A model generated the notes under the pieces. The model saw only the letters and a list, made by a program, of their open reading frames with translations. It was not told the DNA's origin and searched no databases. This document shows, piece by piece, positions 58,501-62,533 of a DNA stretch of 64,000 bases. Source of the stretch: Turritopsis dohrnii (Eukaryota > Cnidaria > Hydrozoa > Anthoathecata > Oceaniidae); the NCBI GenBank assembly GCA_027922465.2, contig BQMF02000625.1, positions 141,499 to 205,498 on the forward strand, read 5' to 3'. A program made the translations under genes and the position numbers. Position 1 is the first letter of the stretch. Every line of letters begins with the position of its first letter.

Positions 58501-61500
58501 TGAATTCAGACCTATCAAATATGATTTTCAACCGAATCAGAGAAGATATCGAAATGCGTTCGAGGATTGTTTATAGTTTTACCGCTAAAATTTATCGAGG
58601 AAATGGGGAACTTGTAAAGTATGAAAAGACACTTCCTGGAGAAGGTACTTATACGAGTTTATCCGCAATCGAGGAGTATATCAAACAATGTGAGTTAAGA
58701 CGATTAGATTTGGACGATGATGGTGTTTGGTCTAAGGCGTATCTACCAGCGGCCGAGGTTTTCGATAGTCCGGGTGTCTATCAGGGACGTGTCGAATTTA
58801 CTAGAATTATCATAAAAGTCATACACAGTAATGAACCGCTCATGGGTTGTGGTCCTCTCCCTGATTGGCTTCGTAAGAAGAAATGTATTCACGCTATTGA
58901 TGATAAAAAGGACAATCTGTGTGTTTGGAGATGTCTTGCTATCTACTTTGGATATTGTGATAATGTGGCAAGACCTGCTGAACGTACTACTACCAAAGCG
59001 TTACAACTAGCTCGAGATTTTTATGATGATCAGAACCTAGAAGTTGAGGATGTACGAGCTACAAAACTCGTTGATTTTGAAGGTATTGCCAAAAAGTTTA
59101 ATGTCAATATCCGTCTATATGAATCGAAAAACCAACAGGTTTGGAAATTGGTGTTTGGTAAAAACCAGTTCAGAAAAAGTTTACCTTGTGTTGATATCGG
59201 TCTCTACGAGGGTCATTGCTTCTACATAAAAGATCTTGATGGTTTGACACAACACTGGGAATGTGTCGGTTGCGAACAGAGATTTAACAGACACGACAAT
59301 TATAATAGACACGTAACAGAAAATCTTTGTTCGGGAGGGAAAACCAAGTTGATATGCAAAGGAGAAAAGTTTAAGCATATCATGAACAGTTCCGATAAGG
59401 TATTCTATGGAGGTAACACCCAGTTCAGTTATGTCGGTTGTCGATGGATTGAAAAACAATCTGAAATCACAGGCAAACATATTCATCACGCTCTTTGCGG
59501 TCATGGGGGTGAGAGATGTGTGAAGATTAATAATCGCGAGATTCTTGTGGATGGATATGAACCTGAAAGTAATACTGTCTATCAATATTATGGTTGTAGA
59601 TGGCATGGATGTCCTTGTATAAATGGCGATCCGAAAAAATATCGAGCTACACTCGACATGGAGACAAAAATTAGGAGTCTTGGTTGTGATGTTATTTCAG
59701 TTTGGGAGTGTGAAAAACCAGAGTTTAGAGCTGTTGAGCTTGAAAAGAAGTTTGTTCCATACCCATACTTTATCGTGTTTGATTTCGAAACGATACTCCA
59801 TAAACTCGACCAACAAGTTACGAGTGATCTGACTTTTGATACTAAACATATCGCAGTCAGCGTTGCTATTACCGATAACTTTACAAATAAACCCACCTTT
59901 CTTGTAAATTCGGATCCGGAAAAGCTCATCAAAGACTTTATTTTAGATTTAGAAAAACGGTGGGAGAGCATCTCGAAATGTGTAAGTGACAAATATTATT
60001 TGCCTCACAAAGATTCGCTTCCACCCCCTGTAGTTATGCGACACGAAGCTTGGTGTAATCAGGTTCCTGTGCTAGGTTTCAATAGCGGTAAATACGATCT
60101 CAATATGATCAAGAAGCACTTTGTTAATCATATGACAGAACAGGCCGGTTCAATCTCTGTGGCTAAGAAAGAGAATAGCTATATGTTTTTGACGACCGGT
60201 CAGTTCAAATTTTTAGATGTGAAATCTTATCTTGCACCGGGTCTTTCTTTTGACGGTTGGTGTAAAGCAAACAATTGTGAAGAACAAAAACTTGTCTTTC
60301 CTTATGAATGGTTGGCCAGTTTTGAGAAACTTTCTCACATAGGCGCTGTGAAATATGAAGACTTTTACTCGAGTCTCAAGAAAAAGATTTTAATCACGCC
60401 TCAAGAATATGAAGATTTTAAGGTTGAATTTGAGAAACGTGGATGTGTTACCATGCTGGATTGGTTAAAAGAATATAACTTGGCCGATGTTGTACCGTTT
60501 GTGGAAGCTTTGGAGAAGACGCGAGAATATTATTATGGAGACGAGATCGATATGTTGAAGGACGCTGTGTCTATTCCTGGAATTTCGATGACTTATGTTT
60601 TGAACAAAGCGTTGAAAATGAAAAAGAGAGGAGAGCCCGATTTGTATGCACCGGGACAACCTTGTACGTGTAAATGTTCGAAGGAATGTTATAAACAAGG
60701 TTGCAAAGACTGTTCAAAAATACAAAAAGATTGTGAGGCGTGTCCGAAAAACAAAGCTTACGAGTTGTTGAAAACCGGTATGGTTGGTGGTCCGAGTATC
60801 GTGTTTTCCAGATATGCCGAAAGAGGTGTGTCAAAGATACGACCTCATAAATATAAAGACGCTAGGGATTGCGAGTCTGTTGTTGGTTTTGATGCGAATA
60901 GTTTGTACTTGTTTTGTTCGGGACAGGAGATGCCCTGTGGAAAGGAGAGTTACATTGAGATCGAAAATCCTACAGATCCGGAGTTTTTGAAAGAGTTTTC
61001 CGAGGGTGTATGTGACGGTTCTATTTTTGGTTTTTGTCAGGTAGAGATTCGCGTTCCGGAAGAGTTAAAAGCTAAATTTGAAGAGTTTTCACCTCTGTTC
61101 GTTGTCGATAAAATTCCTGAGAGATTAGTACCCCAACATATGAAAGATTTTCAAACAACCACAAATAGGATGAATGTCAAAGGAGCTAAGAAGTTGTTGG
61201 GGGTTTGTAAGGCGAAGAAGATTTTGTTATATACACCGTTGTTGAAGTGGTATATAGATCACGGTTTGAAGGTGACTGGCGTATATAAAATTCTCAAATA
61301 TACAGCGAGCAGGCCTTTCAAATGGTTCCCTAAAGAAGTAACCGATGCGAGACGAGATGGCGATTCGAACCCTGCATTAAAACAACTCGGTGACACTCAT
61401 AAACTGAAAGGTAATTCGTTCTACGGTAAAATGATTGAAGATCTCGAAAAACATACCAATAATACGTACACAAAATCAGAGGAAAATGTCGATAAGGCGT

Positions 61501-62533
61501 TCAGAAGCCCTTTCTTTGACGATCTTGAAGTCATTAATGAGACGTTTGAGATCAAAGAGAGAAAACGTCAAGTCAATATAAATCGACCTTATCAATGCGG
61601 TATCGCCGTGTACCAATTTGCTAAATTGAGGATGCTTGAGTTTTACTACGACTTTCTCGATAAATATATTGACAGGAGGGATTTTGAATTGATTCAAATG
61701 GATACGGATAGTATGTACATGGCTCTTTCGTCTAAGTCGTTGGATGATATCGTTAAACCCGAACTTAAGGGTTATTATTTCAAGCAAGGTAAAGCAGAAT
61801 TTTTGAGTACGAGTAAATACCACGATAGAACACCGGGTTTATTCAAGGCGGAGTTCAATGGTACTCGAATGATTGCGCTCACGAGTAAATGTTATTTTGC
61901 GGAAAATCAAGATCTGGGTAAATCAAAGTTTAGTTGTAAGGGAATTTCAAAAAGGCAAAATGAAATGAGTTGGCAGCGATACAAAGAAGCTTTGGATGGT
62001 AGTAAGGACATGGCACAAAATACAGGGTTTAGGGTAAGTAATCATAAGATCGTCACGTACACACAAAAGAAACTAGGTCTAAGCGCTTATTATGACAAAC
62101 GAATCGTAGCCGATGATGGGGTACACACCAAACCTCTATACTAATCGAAATTCATTCACGATAACACTTATTAACGCGTTTCACGTTAATAATGTCATGG
62201 GGAAATCCCCCCTTATTTTCACCGTTAAAAATATAGTAAATTCTTGATAAAATTATGAACATCGAGGGTGTGGGTGAAATTACTCTCGCCTACTACTACC
62301 TGTCCTGTATGTGATATTCATTATTTTTAGATTCACTCATAACATTTGTAAACTTTTCCATAGGAACTGGACATGACCCATGGGTTAGATTTCCAAGGAT
62401 TCGATTTCCAAGAATTCGTTTACCAAGAATTCGATTTCCATCAGTTATCAAAGGTGTTCTTGGTGCGTGTGCTAAGCGCCCACTATTATGTAAAAAGATC
62501 GGAACAAAAATTGCCATTGCTGCTGGGAAATAA
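46548..62533 (+). CDS. Secreted cationic peptide precursor, copy 2, with a Polinton in its last intron
   Basis: Exons: 46548-46593, 46710-46766, 46889-46927, 47009-47062 and 62364-62533, again 121 codons with no frame damage. Differences from copy 1 are few: an Ile/Leu change in exon 2, a Val/Ala change near the C-terminus and several silent changes. In exon 4 the alternative CAG acceptor of copy 1 is CCG here, which fixes the upstream TTTTTTAG as the acceptor. Intron 4 is 577 bp in copy 1 but 15.3 kb here because of the Polinton. All splice signals survive, so the gene could still be expressed if polymerase reads through. Confidence 0.7.
47643..47981 (+). repeat. Polinton left terminal inverted repeat, 339 bp
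   Basis: It appears identical to the reverse complement of 61959-62297 by eye. The outermost bases are a short AGT tandem repeat, as in other Polintons. It includes a copy of the polymerase gene's 3' end. Confidence 0.93.
47796..48017 (-). pseudogene. Truncated polymerase B C-terminus inside the left repeat
   Basis: From the MSWQRYKEAL segment onward the encoded peptide is identical to the C-terminus of the polymerase at 58068-62144, because the terminal repeat duplicates that gene end. The first 14 codons are unrelated. It is a by-product of the repeat, not a separate gene. Confidence 0.85.
48021..48617 (-). CDS. Polinton protein with glycine-rich membrane segment (198 aa)
   Basis: The N-terminal half is a charged helix (about residues 20-55). 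A Gly/Ala/Ile-rich hydrophobic stretch follows at about 60-110 (SGIGSIATGATIIGMPISAG and onward), then a second charged helical region to the end. The hydrophobic centre could insert in membranes, for instance during entry or assembly. It starts 56 bp from the divergently transcribed gene at 48673, with a TCTA-type motif just before the ATG. Function unassigned. Confidence 0.75.
   Translation of the reverse strand: MSFKIYPKLPTAPEDLNEQEKFNASVINSEFEELIKLKNKFSIKLKRYNKAIERSMLLNASSSAITIGSGIGSIATGATIIGMPISAGLGGVALAGSICTGLTTAVIKRYQKKVEKVIKLYDIVTSSIAVFETNISQALTDGRINYKEFQVLQGTYYKALEGLSSTDRKMETETQNQFQKSLMIELQNLKKSITENGY
48618..48665. promoter_or_regulatory. Divergent palindromic promoter with paired CCTCTAAAT motifs
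   Basis: CCTCTAAAT occurs immediately upstream of both divergent start codons: at 48618-48626 (read on minus, ending at the ATG) and 48657-48665 (plus, 7 bp before ATG). The AT-rich centre is TTATAACATAATTAATAATA. The mirrored placement suggests a transcription-start or late-promoter signal. Confidence 0.55.
48673..49934 (+). pseudogene. Polinton coiled-coil/membrane structural protein, broken by two frameshifts
   Basis: The reading starts at MADIDIDPF (48673). Similarity to a conserved Polinton protein shifts frame near 49058-49062 (from the segment RSLGFDIP to the segment KITARQAVM) and again near 49850-49856, after which the third frame ends at TAA 49932-49934. Each shift corresponds to one extra base. 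The central part is a long Glu/Lys coiled coil (about 49270-49500), followed by REQGITIVSILTAFGMAIG, a hydrophobic segment, and a C-terminal membrane helix in the last frame. As it stands the gene yields only truncated products. Sequencing error or programmed shifting cannot be excluded. Confidence 0.7.
49951..49973. terminator. Hairpin between convergent Polinton genes
   Basis: A perfect 8-bp stem (ATGTTACA / TGTAACAT) with a 7-base loop, followed by a T-rich run. It lies 17 bp after the plus-strand gene end and 19 bp from the stop of the minus-strand gene at 49992. Confidence 0.6.
49992..50414 (-). CDS. Polinton coiled-coil protein with terminal membrane segments (140 aa)
   Basis: A short hydrophobic N-terminus (residues 1-27, MLGGALANALAFTGSSYLF) precedes a strongly charged helix (about 30-90: KERKRHDLAIEKLQKAQ, EWQQKRQERIDFINKQ). 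Then come LSDFYTPS and a C-terminal hydrophobic segment IALSMLGIGGMVWYF. Similar small proteins recur in invertebrate Polintons, but I know no function. An ATCTAAAT motif lies directly before the ATG. It is first in a head-to-tail minus-strand group with the next small genes. Confidence 0.75.
   Translation of the reverse strand: MASIAMMLGGALANALAFTGSSYLFSSLSKDRIDKERKRHDLAIEKLQKAQIEWQQKRQERIDFINKQLMLEKKADSKFVELNDAMREYNRVFSNHLEPLPREPVLSDFYTPSHDQHERELTFIALSMLGIGGMVWYFER
50417..50644 (-). CDS. Small Polinton membrane protein (75 aa)
   Basis: The start at 50644 (MDKKSIVNDLYHAS) is preferred over an upstream in-frame ATG at 50704, because the intervening residues are poorly ordered and would overlap the upstream gene. 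Residues 9-30 are hydrophobic (ASVVCVFAIGYSMLGKKVL), and LVAIIAASEVTKDYLIKQ follows. It lies 2 bp from the downstream gene at 50414. Function unknown. Confidence 0.65.
   Translation of the reverse strand: MDKKSIVNDLYHASVVCVFAIGYSMLGKKVLKMTPPSIQKFDLEDTGKLVAIIAASEVTKDYLIKQKILPENINI
50691..51035 (-). CDS. Small Polinton single-pass membrane protein (114 aa)
   Basis: The N-terminal basic segment RKRLAEYNRKKREALK (about residues 21-36) is followed by a linker, one membrane helix (YGVVGIIALGLVGGFTYFVY, about 63-82) and a basic Pro-rich tail. It overlaps the upstream gene by 56 bp in a different frame. A basic tail beside one helix would suit a virion membrane or DNA-contacting protein, but this is a guess. 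Confidence 0.7.
   Translation of the reverse strand: MSEEQTPIQVTTKNPKKVEARKRLAEYNRKKREALKHVSPQKEVKKSDDSLTKPNEQPMNYTYGVVGIIALGLVGGFTYFVYKKREQILPRGSPSTHLPQKSKIPVKINKHEME
50980..51528 (-). CDS. Polinton protein of unknown function (182 aa)
   Basis: The start at MAETTIGNLI (51528) is preferred: a TTATTAGAG (CTCTAATAA on the coding strand) motif sits just before it, and the 29 upstream in-frame residues are a hydrophobic AT-rich read-through. It contains a mixed helical core with LYLGKMYTEEQINKLKDEEV and a hydrophobic LLAPLSVGLITG near residue 143, and an acidic C-terminus. Not recognised. Confidence 0.65.
   Translation of the reverse strand: MAETTIGNLINQSYDVAGEFPPSDGKRQKLLECVLTGNSKLYLGKMYTEEQINKLKDEEVEKLFSIYEAKLSGQMVKSLGKSLIRIYSMGACATLGINNQEALSNDLETDPFLNSALQRFTCDLYYKFGSLLAPLSVGLITGRHYINERNLNKSDDNINTADNKNVRRTDSHSSDNEEPEKG
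51655..51903 (+). CDS. GADD34/PPP1R15-like PP1-recruiting protein encoded by the Polinton (82 aa)
   Basis: After an acidic start, residues 19-23 read KRVTF, the RVxF docking motif for protein phosphatase 1. Sixteen residues later comes RRGNWIEAAVDRVRFESRI (residues 38-56), which matches the R-x-G-x-W-x3-A-x-D-R-x-R-F-x2-R-I signature of the C-terminal domain of GADD34/CReP. That domain directs PP1 to phosphorylated eIF2-alpha. Viral relatives (ICP34.5, DP71L) use the same domain to undo PKR-type shut-off. Inferred role: keeping host translation on during Polinton expression. The C-terminal residues run into a minisatellite that supplies the stop codon. It is divergent from the gene at 51528. 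Confidence 0.72.
   Translation: MSDDESSDDDIIFSHQHTKRVTFNDIVMVHYISACESRRGNWIEAAVDRVRFESRIKHIGKIIEPVLRRKLFSYSSLTVVLQ
51870..52076. repeat. 11-bp minisatellite, unit AGTCTTAYAGK
   Basis: About 18-19 tandem copies of an 11-base unit with three variants (ACAGT, ATAGT, ATAGG endings). It begins within the 3' end of the GADD34-like frame and ends just before a hairpin. It is absent from the rest of the element. Confidence 0.95.
52080..52102. terminator. Hairpin after the GADD34-like gene and minisatellite
   Basis: A perfect 10-bp stem TTGTTACAAG / CTTGTAACAA with a 3-base loop. It lies between the convergent GADD34-like gene and the packaging ATPase gene (stop at 52117). The TGTTAC core is shared with the hairpins at 49951 and 57932. 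Confidence 0.65.
52117..52722 (-). CDS. A32/FtsK-like genome-packaging ATPase (201 aa)
   Basis: Walker A GPTSCGKT is at residues 16-23 and Walker B LFLIDDI ends at Asp96-Asp97. A downstream GRHRNHSLWLLTQS segment matches the sensor region of A32-like viral packaging ATPases. The length is usual for Polinton ATPases and all motifs are intact. It follows the major capsid gene by 5 bp on the same strand, a classic capsid-packaging pairing. Confidence 0.93.
   Translation of the reverse strand: MDTLYMKEPHTALFVGPTSCGKTDRVVKLLENEYFDHFDFIVIICPTLRWNQTYRDRKWFWNDSYVILIEPEGSLYEYIKKMDFFCAGYKTLFLIDDIIADEKLDKKRQPLLELAISGRHRNHSLWLLTQSYTAIPKNLRRQAKMLYVWYPKDRNDLATIHEENDVIESQEELKNVKEKLKGGKHACLVMRMEHPRTHVIC
52728..54050 (-). 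CDS. Polinton major capsid protein, double jelly-roll (440 aa)
   Basis: Length and position next to the ATPase fit the PY protein, shown by earlier work on the family to be a double jelly-roll capsid protein. Supporting segments are the N-terminal SDDVIIPGTTNLSFDIEL, the Asp-rich KDKDKAIADTYKNKFVIPLD bridge, and the C-terminal beta-rich part with ALWLDFRTID and IYLIMDAQLNIQNGQF. No stop or frame damage was seen. The assignment rests on family pattern rather than a catalytic motif. Confidence 0.85.
   Translation of the reverse strand: MEYGKRLNPERSLRTARGVKGSRQKVIVTHNPSEIDQNQLLLVRFSNLGSDDVIIPGTTNLSFDIELESTADTKRTLVSNIGRAIVKKLAVKFEGNEILSIDDFDLFGCYRDLWLTKFEKTNAIRQGIIIDDGCTENCMKLRIGASDKDTSDAKDKDKAIADTYKNKFVIPLDFEMLDSTIPYYQAGLGNRLCYEITFNDYNRVIYSDPPTSAAGQRKNPDGKYKISNISLEYELVTQPTLARQIASEYQNMALLYDRVLRHRQIRVNKSDTTWNWSFNTPAKSLKGILVLFEEEKSYKRETCKFYNPKIKKVSVIVEGKPNQLFAQGMQPFEQYNEICKYFAEGKPKDNSVGENRKRLGLHDVKVADYLTNKYALWLDFRTIDENALHGTGGRIENASEGITLQIEKTAETAGNLNAYIYLIMDAQLNIQNGQFMSTLY
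54052..54074. terminator. AT-rich hairpin between penton-candidate and capsid genes
   Basis: A perfect 9-bp stem ATTAATTAT / ATAATTAAT with a 5-base loop in the 43-bp gap between two minus-strand genes. It may end the upstream transcript or serve as the capsid promoter. Confidence 0.45.
54094..54654 (-). CDS. Conserved Polinton beta-rich protein, candidate minor capsid (186 aa)
   Basis: It opens MYITVNIAKGEKTIYLSYP and ends SLTLKLTDQHGNML then TVVLHIR, a pattern of short beta strands without membrane segments. Its position directly upstream of the capsid gene, the size and the beta-rich make-up suit a single jelly-roll minor capsid (penton-like) protein, but I cannot verify the fold. TATTAGAG (CTCTAATA on the coding strand) lies about 6 bp before the ATG. 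It is divergent from the gene at 54696. Confidence 0.65.
   Translation of the reverse strand: MYITVNIAKGEKTIYLSYPIQNLDVSKEIALVDMFADNVTYEITTDLKLKLSADGKAEKLVPQGTFTSRELNAFLAGAFLEGDVELTPLGKYPQIIKTNKLANVTKINLHLSELDNTQNLENGKLSDILLTYHMAEYSDFTHVEPKNPQYKKLKNGVFQSLTLKLTDQHGNMLKEDLGRTVVLHIR
54696..55847 (+). CDS. Large conserved Polinton virion-type protein with C-terminal membrane anchor (383 aa)
   Basis: A soluble N-terminal region has FVTWCASSACGVSSEHL (about 79-95) and YRFHVYYHIRRIIKRLQ (about 108-124). Then come ISESVRAYAYLVLSSQASAR and NRRVDIQDDIKRYQDTLNYA, and the last 18 residues form a hydrophobic anchor (LVLAITTMFSIWYIF). Related proteins recur in Polintons of animals; it may correspond to the PX-type protein, but I am not sure. 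The frame is intact. It starts 41 bp from the divergent gene at 54654. Confidence 0.7.
   Translation: MENIFKYVPNALYKPNGGQYLQILNSKDLYKQTIIVSENGSFPASFPNIFTNYEMDENEQRMKIWQEQPFKLWQTQLNFVTWCASSACGVSSEHLKEGRSTPMIRSVYRFHVYYHIRRIIKRLQTPLPFEDSFNQYDNPYNKEEFLKICSEYGVDSDPKKYKGQYFYSSYQKRRRDYPTPGVSYFTDDSMTRWIIEKSKGFTKTGLVKISESVRAYAYLVLSSQASARSSILGNNSSSLTAQRVFMNNFEDIVNRRVDIQDDIKRYQDTLNYASSKVDYSVGQGIYMLPSDMNLNIKSGVSGYNNKILISNENLSLGRNKMINVMQEHHISNKVTSSPTKNKSSQKEVHPRVNQTDSLPSHEEEKIALVLAITTMFSIWYIFR
55848..56164. other. Polinton central intergenic region with nested inverted repeats
   Basis: TGTCAATCA (55885-55893) and TGATTGACA (56023-56031) enclose CATACCA (55929-55935) and TGGTATG (55992-55998), so the region can fold into one large imperfect hairpin. 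It also holds CACGTACACACAAAAGAAA-like sequence at 56104-56122, matching part of the terminal repeat (62054-62072). The promoter of the next gene includes TATATATATATA at 56149-56160. Confidence 0.5.
56165..56470 (+). CDS. Small Polinton protein, possibly nucleic-acid binding (101 aa)
   Basis: It is a compact protein with IKWRDLPQNVIYHVKF, then YAEVQDGTGNLYKVWLPE, and a C-terminal REAFVRPKGLKQSQKNP. The alternating strands and a conserved KVWLPE-type turn look like a small beta-barrel, which in a replication cluster could bind single-stranded DNA. That is inference only. A TATA run precedes it by a few bases. Confidence 0.6.
   Translation: MEFPTVETFEQIIEQSTTIIKWRDLPQNVIYHVKFVSTKAMYAEVQDGTGNLYKVWLPERLSIDINDYGWGSREAFVRPKGLKQSQKNPERQFFDYDIIWR
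56489..56513. terminator. Hairpin between convergent genes before the integrase end
   Basis: A perfect 9-bp stem ATCTTTACT / AGTAAAGAT with a 7-base loop, 19 bp after the plus-strand gene stop and 14 bp before the integrase stop. Confidence 0.6.
56527..57510 (-). CDS. Polinton retroviral-type integrase (327 aa)
   Basis: Counting from MSDTKLQEIY, chosen because it lies closest to the promoter repeat, the catalytic triad is Asp73 (HQFDILYMP), Asp136 (FQCDNGSEF) and Glu172 (HTAFVEALNK), a DD35E spacing. The N-terminal region is a helical domain. The C-terminal part, ending DYVQGW, is a small beta domain reminiscent of chromo/SH3-like integrase tails. All catalytic residues are intact. It would insert the element, giving the short target duplication. 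Confidence 0.95.
   Translation of the reverse strand: MSDTKLQEIYYQPQNLWKGQKAARNLKGFGFKPKEIKKWLSKQALWQVHLPAPKHVERSHYEVTKPNEIHQFDILYMPSDMLYGNKYKYILSGIDVASRYKVARPLKTKKAKEVADMIRDIYRVGPLNYPKVFQCDNGSEFKADVTKLLEKNNVEIKRVTTKYKHTHTAFVEALNKILAENLFKIQDAQELNDSEKVSSTWVKYLYKLMDRLNDTKTRMIGMKPKDAIKLKEVTLAKRESYPPEEKLPQDGLYRYLLQPGEEHDDHRKRATDRIWSKKTYRLSEVIDQPGNRVMYYLQDGPERSFVKEELMLIPEDTELPPDYVQGW
57518..57606. promoter_or_regulatory. Divergent promoter with 14-bp inverted repeat and poly-T tract
   Basis: ATAAACAACGTTTA (57518-57531) and TAAACGTTGTTTAT (57593-57606) are exact inverted copies placed just upstream of the integrase and the SAP-protein starts. Between them lies a run of 24 T (57542-57565). The repeat probably acts as a shared promoter or operator for the replication-side genes. 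Confidence 0.6.
57635..57916 (+). CDS. Small SAP-motif protein (93 aa)
   Basis: Residues 11-45 (MTRDALRKLCASRKIKYANL, then KAKLLEVLEKND) fit the SAP helix-turn-helix pattern for binding AT-rich DNA. The rest is basic. The same motif type opens the neighbouring polymerase, so this may be a stand-alone DNA-binding partner. TATA-like TTATATAAA lies 19 bp before the ATG. Confidence 0.7.
   Translation: MTDKTESDYKSMTRDALRKLCASRKIKYANLMNKAKLLEVLEKNDEDPSYILDPDTKQTVNKYCLNWIKNNREKYLSSQKRYNAKREKRVYKK
57932..57960. terminator. Hairpin after the SAP-protein gene
   Basis: A perfect 10-bp stem TTTTGTTACT / AGTAACAAAA with a 9-base loop, 15 bp after the stop codon. The TGTTAC core recurs in the hairpins at 49951 and 52080. 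Confidence 0.65.
58068..62144 (+). CDS. Protein-primed family B DNA polymerase with SAP, OTU-like and nuclease-like N-terminal domains (1,358 aa)
   Basis: A SAP motif lies at about residues 5-36. An OTU/papain-like segment follows, with candidate Cys285 (DNLCVWRC) and His383 (EGHCFYI). Then come a zinc finger around Cys399/Cys402 and a VDGYEPESNTVYQYYGCRWH block near 494, typical of Vsr-like nucleases. The exonuclease site is intact: Asp572/Glu574 (FDFET), NSGKYD at 672-677, and Tyr803 to Asp807. So is the polymerase: DANSLY at 942-947, KLKGNSFYG at 1112-1120, and DTDS at 1212-1215. A cysteine-rich insert lies near 865-900. It replicates the element from its ends using a protein primer. TATATATATTACAAC precedes the ATG, and the C-terminus lies in the terminal repeat. 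Confidence 0.95.
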   Translation: MTTRKTVVELKALARERGLHGYSKLRKAELIELLANPPIRPVPFIPTQQDMDLFEQREMSKNRPVVKSKLDEWRDWLVNHVPKPIKEKTSKAFKTLKDKVLNLYKKVRKERDEDDDVVRELDQRPQINLIETHPRMNRYEVTGNLNSDLSNMIFNRIREDIEMRSRIVYSFTAKIYRGNGELVKYEKTLPGEGTYTSLSAIEEYIKQCELRRLDLDDDGVWSKAYLPAAEVFDSPGVYQGRVEFTRIIIKVIHSNEPLMGCGPLPDWLRKKKCIHAIDDKKDNLCVWRCLAIYFGYCDNVARPAERTTTKALQLARDFYDDQNLEVEDVRATKLVDFEGIAKKFNVNIRLYESKNQQVWKLVFGKNQFRKSLPCVDIGLYEGHCFYIKDLDGLTQHWECVGCEQRFNRHDNYNRHVTENLCSGGKTKLICKGEKFKHIMNSSDKVFYGGNTQFSYVGCRWIEKQSEITGKHIHHALCGHGGERCVKINNREILVDGYEPESNTVYQYYGCRWHGCPCINGDPKKYRATLDMETKIRSLGCDVISVWECEKPEFRAVELEKKFVPYPYFIVFDFETILHKLDQQVTSDLTFDTKHIAVSVAITDNFTNKPTFLVNSDPEKLIKDFILDLEKRWESISKCVSDKYYLPHKDSLPPPVVMRHEAWCNQVPVLGFNSGKYDLNMIKKHFVNHMTEQAGSISVAKKENSYMFLTTGQFKFLDVKSYLAPGLSFDGWCKANNCEEQKLVFPYEWLASFEKLSHIGAVKYEDFYSSLKKKILITPQEYEDFKVEFEKRGCVTMLDWLKEYNLADVVPFVEALEKTREYYYGDEIDMLKDAVSIPGISMTYVLNKALKMKKRGEPDLYAPGQPCTCKCSKECYKQGCKDCSKIQKDCEACPKNKAYELLKTGMVGGPSIVFSRYAERGVSKIRPHKYKDARDCESVVGFDANSLYLFCSGQEMPCGKESYIEIENPTDPEFLKEFSEGVCDGSIFGFCQVEIRVPEELKAKFEEFSPLFVVDKIPERLVPQHMKDFQTTTNRMNVKGAKKLLGVCKAKKILLYTPLLKWYIDHGLKVTGVYKILKYTASRPFKWFPKEVTDARRDGDSNPALKQLGDTHKLKGNSFYGKMIEDLEKHTNNTYTKSEENVDKAFRSPFFDDLEVINETFEIKERKRQVNINRPYQCGIAVYQFAKLRMLEFYYDFLDKYIDRRDFELIQMDTDSMYMALSSKSLDDIVKPELKGYYFKQGKAEFLSTSKYHDRTPGLFKAEFNGTRMIALTSKCYFAENQDLGKSKFSCKGISKRQNEMSWQRYKEALDGSKDMAQNTGFRVSNHKIVTYTQKKLGLSAYYDKRIVADDGVHTKPLY
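61959..62297 (-). repeat. Polinton right terminal inverted repeat, 339 bp
   Basis: Mirror of 47643-47981. It contains the last 62 codons (including the stop) of the polymerase gene, so coding sequence extends into the terminal repeat. Confidence 0.93.
62168..62192. terminator. Hairpin after the polymerase gene, inside the terminal repeat
   Basis: A perfect 9-bp stem TTATTAACG / CGTTAATAA with a 7-base loop, 24 bp after the polymerase stop. A mirror copy exists in the left repeat. Confidence 0.55.

Larger units (their letters stand above)
47643..62297. mobile_element. Complete Polinton/Maverick DNA transposon (virus-like), 14,655 bp
   Basis: It is bounded by terminal inverted repeats that start AGTAGTAGGCGAGAG, and flanked on both sides by ACCTG (47638-47642 and 62298-62302). 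Polintons normally duplicate 6 bp; here five match. The contents define the class: protein-primed DNA polymerase B, retroviral-type integrase, FtsK/A32-like ATPase, major capsid protein and a set of small conserved proteins. The copy looks recent because the two repeats appear identical. I saw no adenain-like maturation protease, and one structural gene has two frameshifts. Confidence 0.95.
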
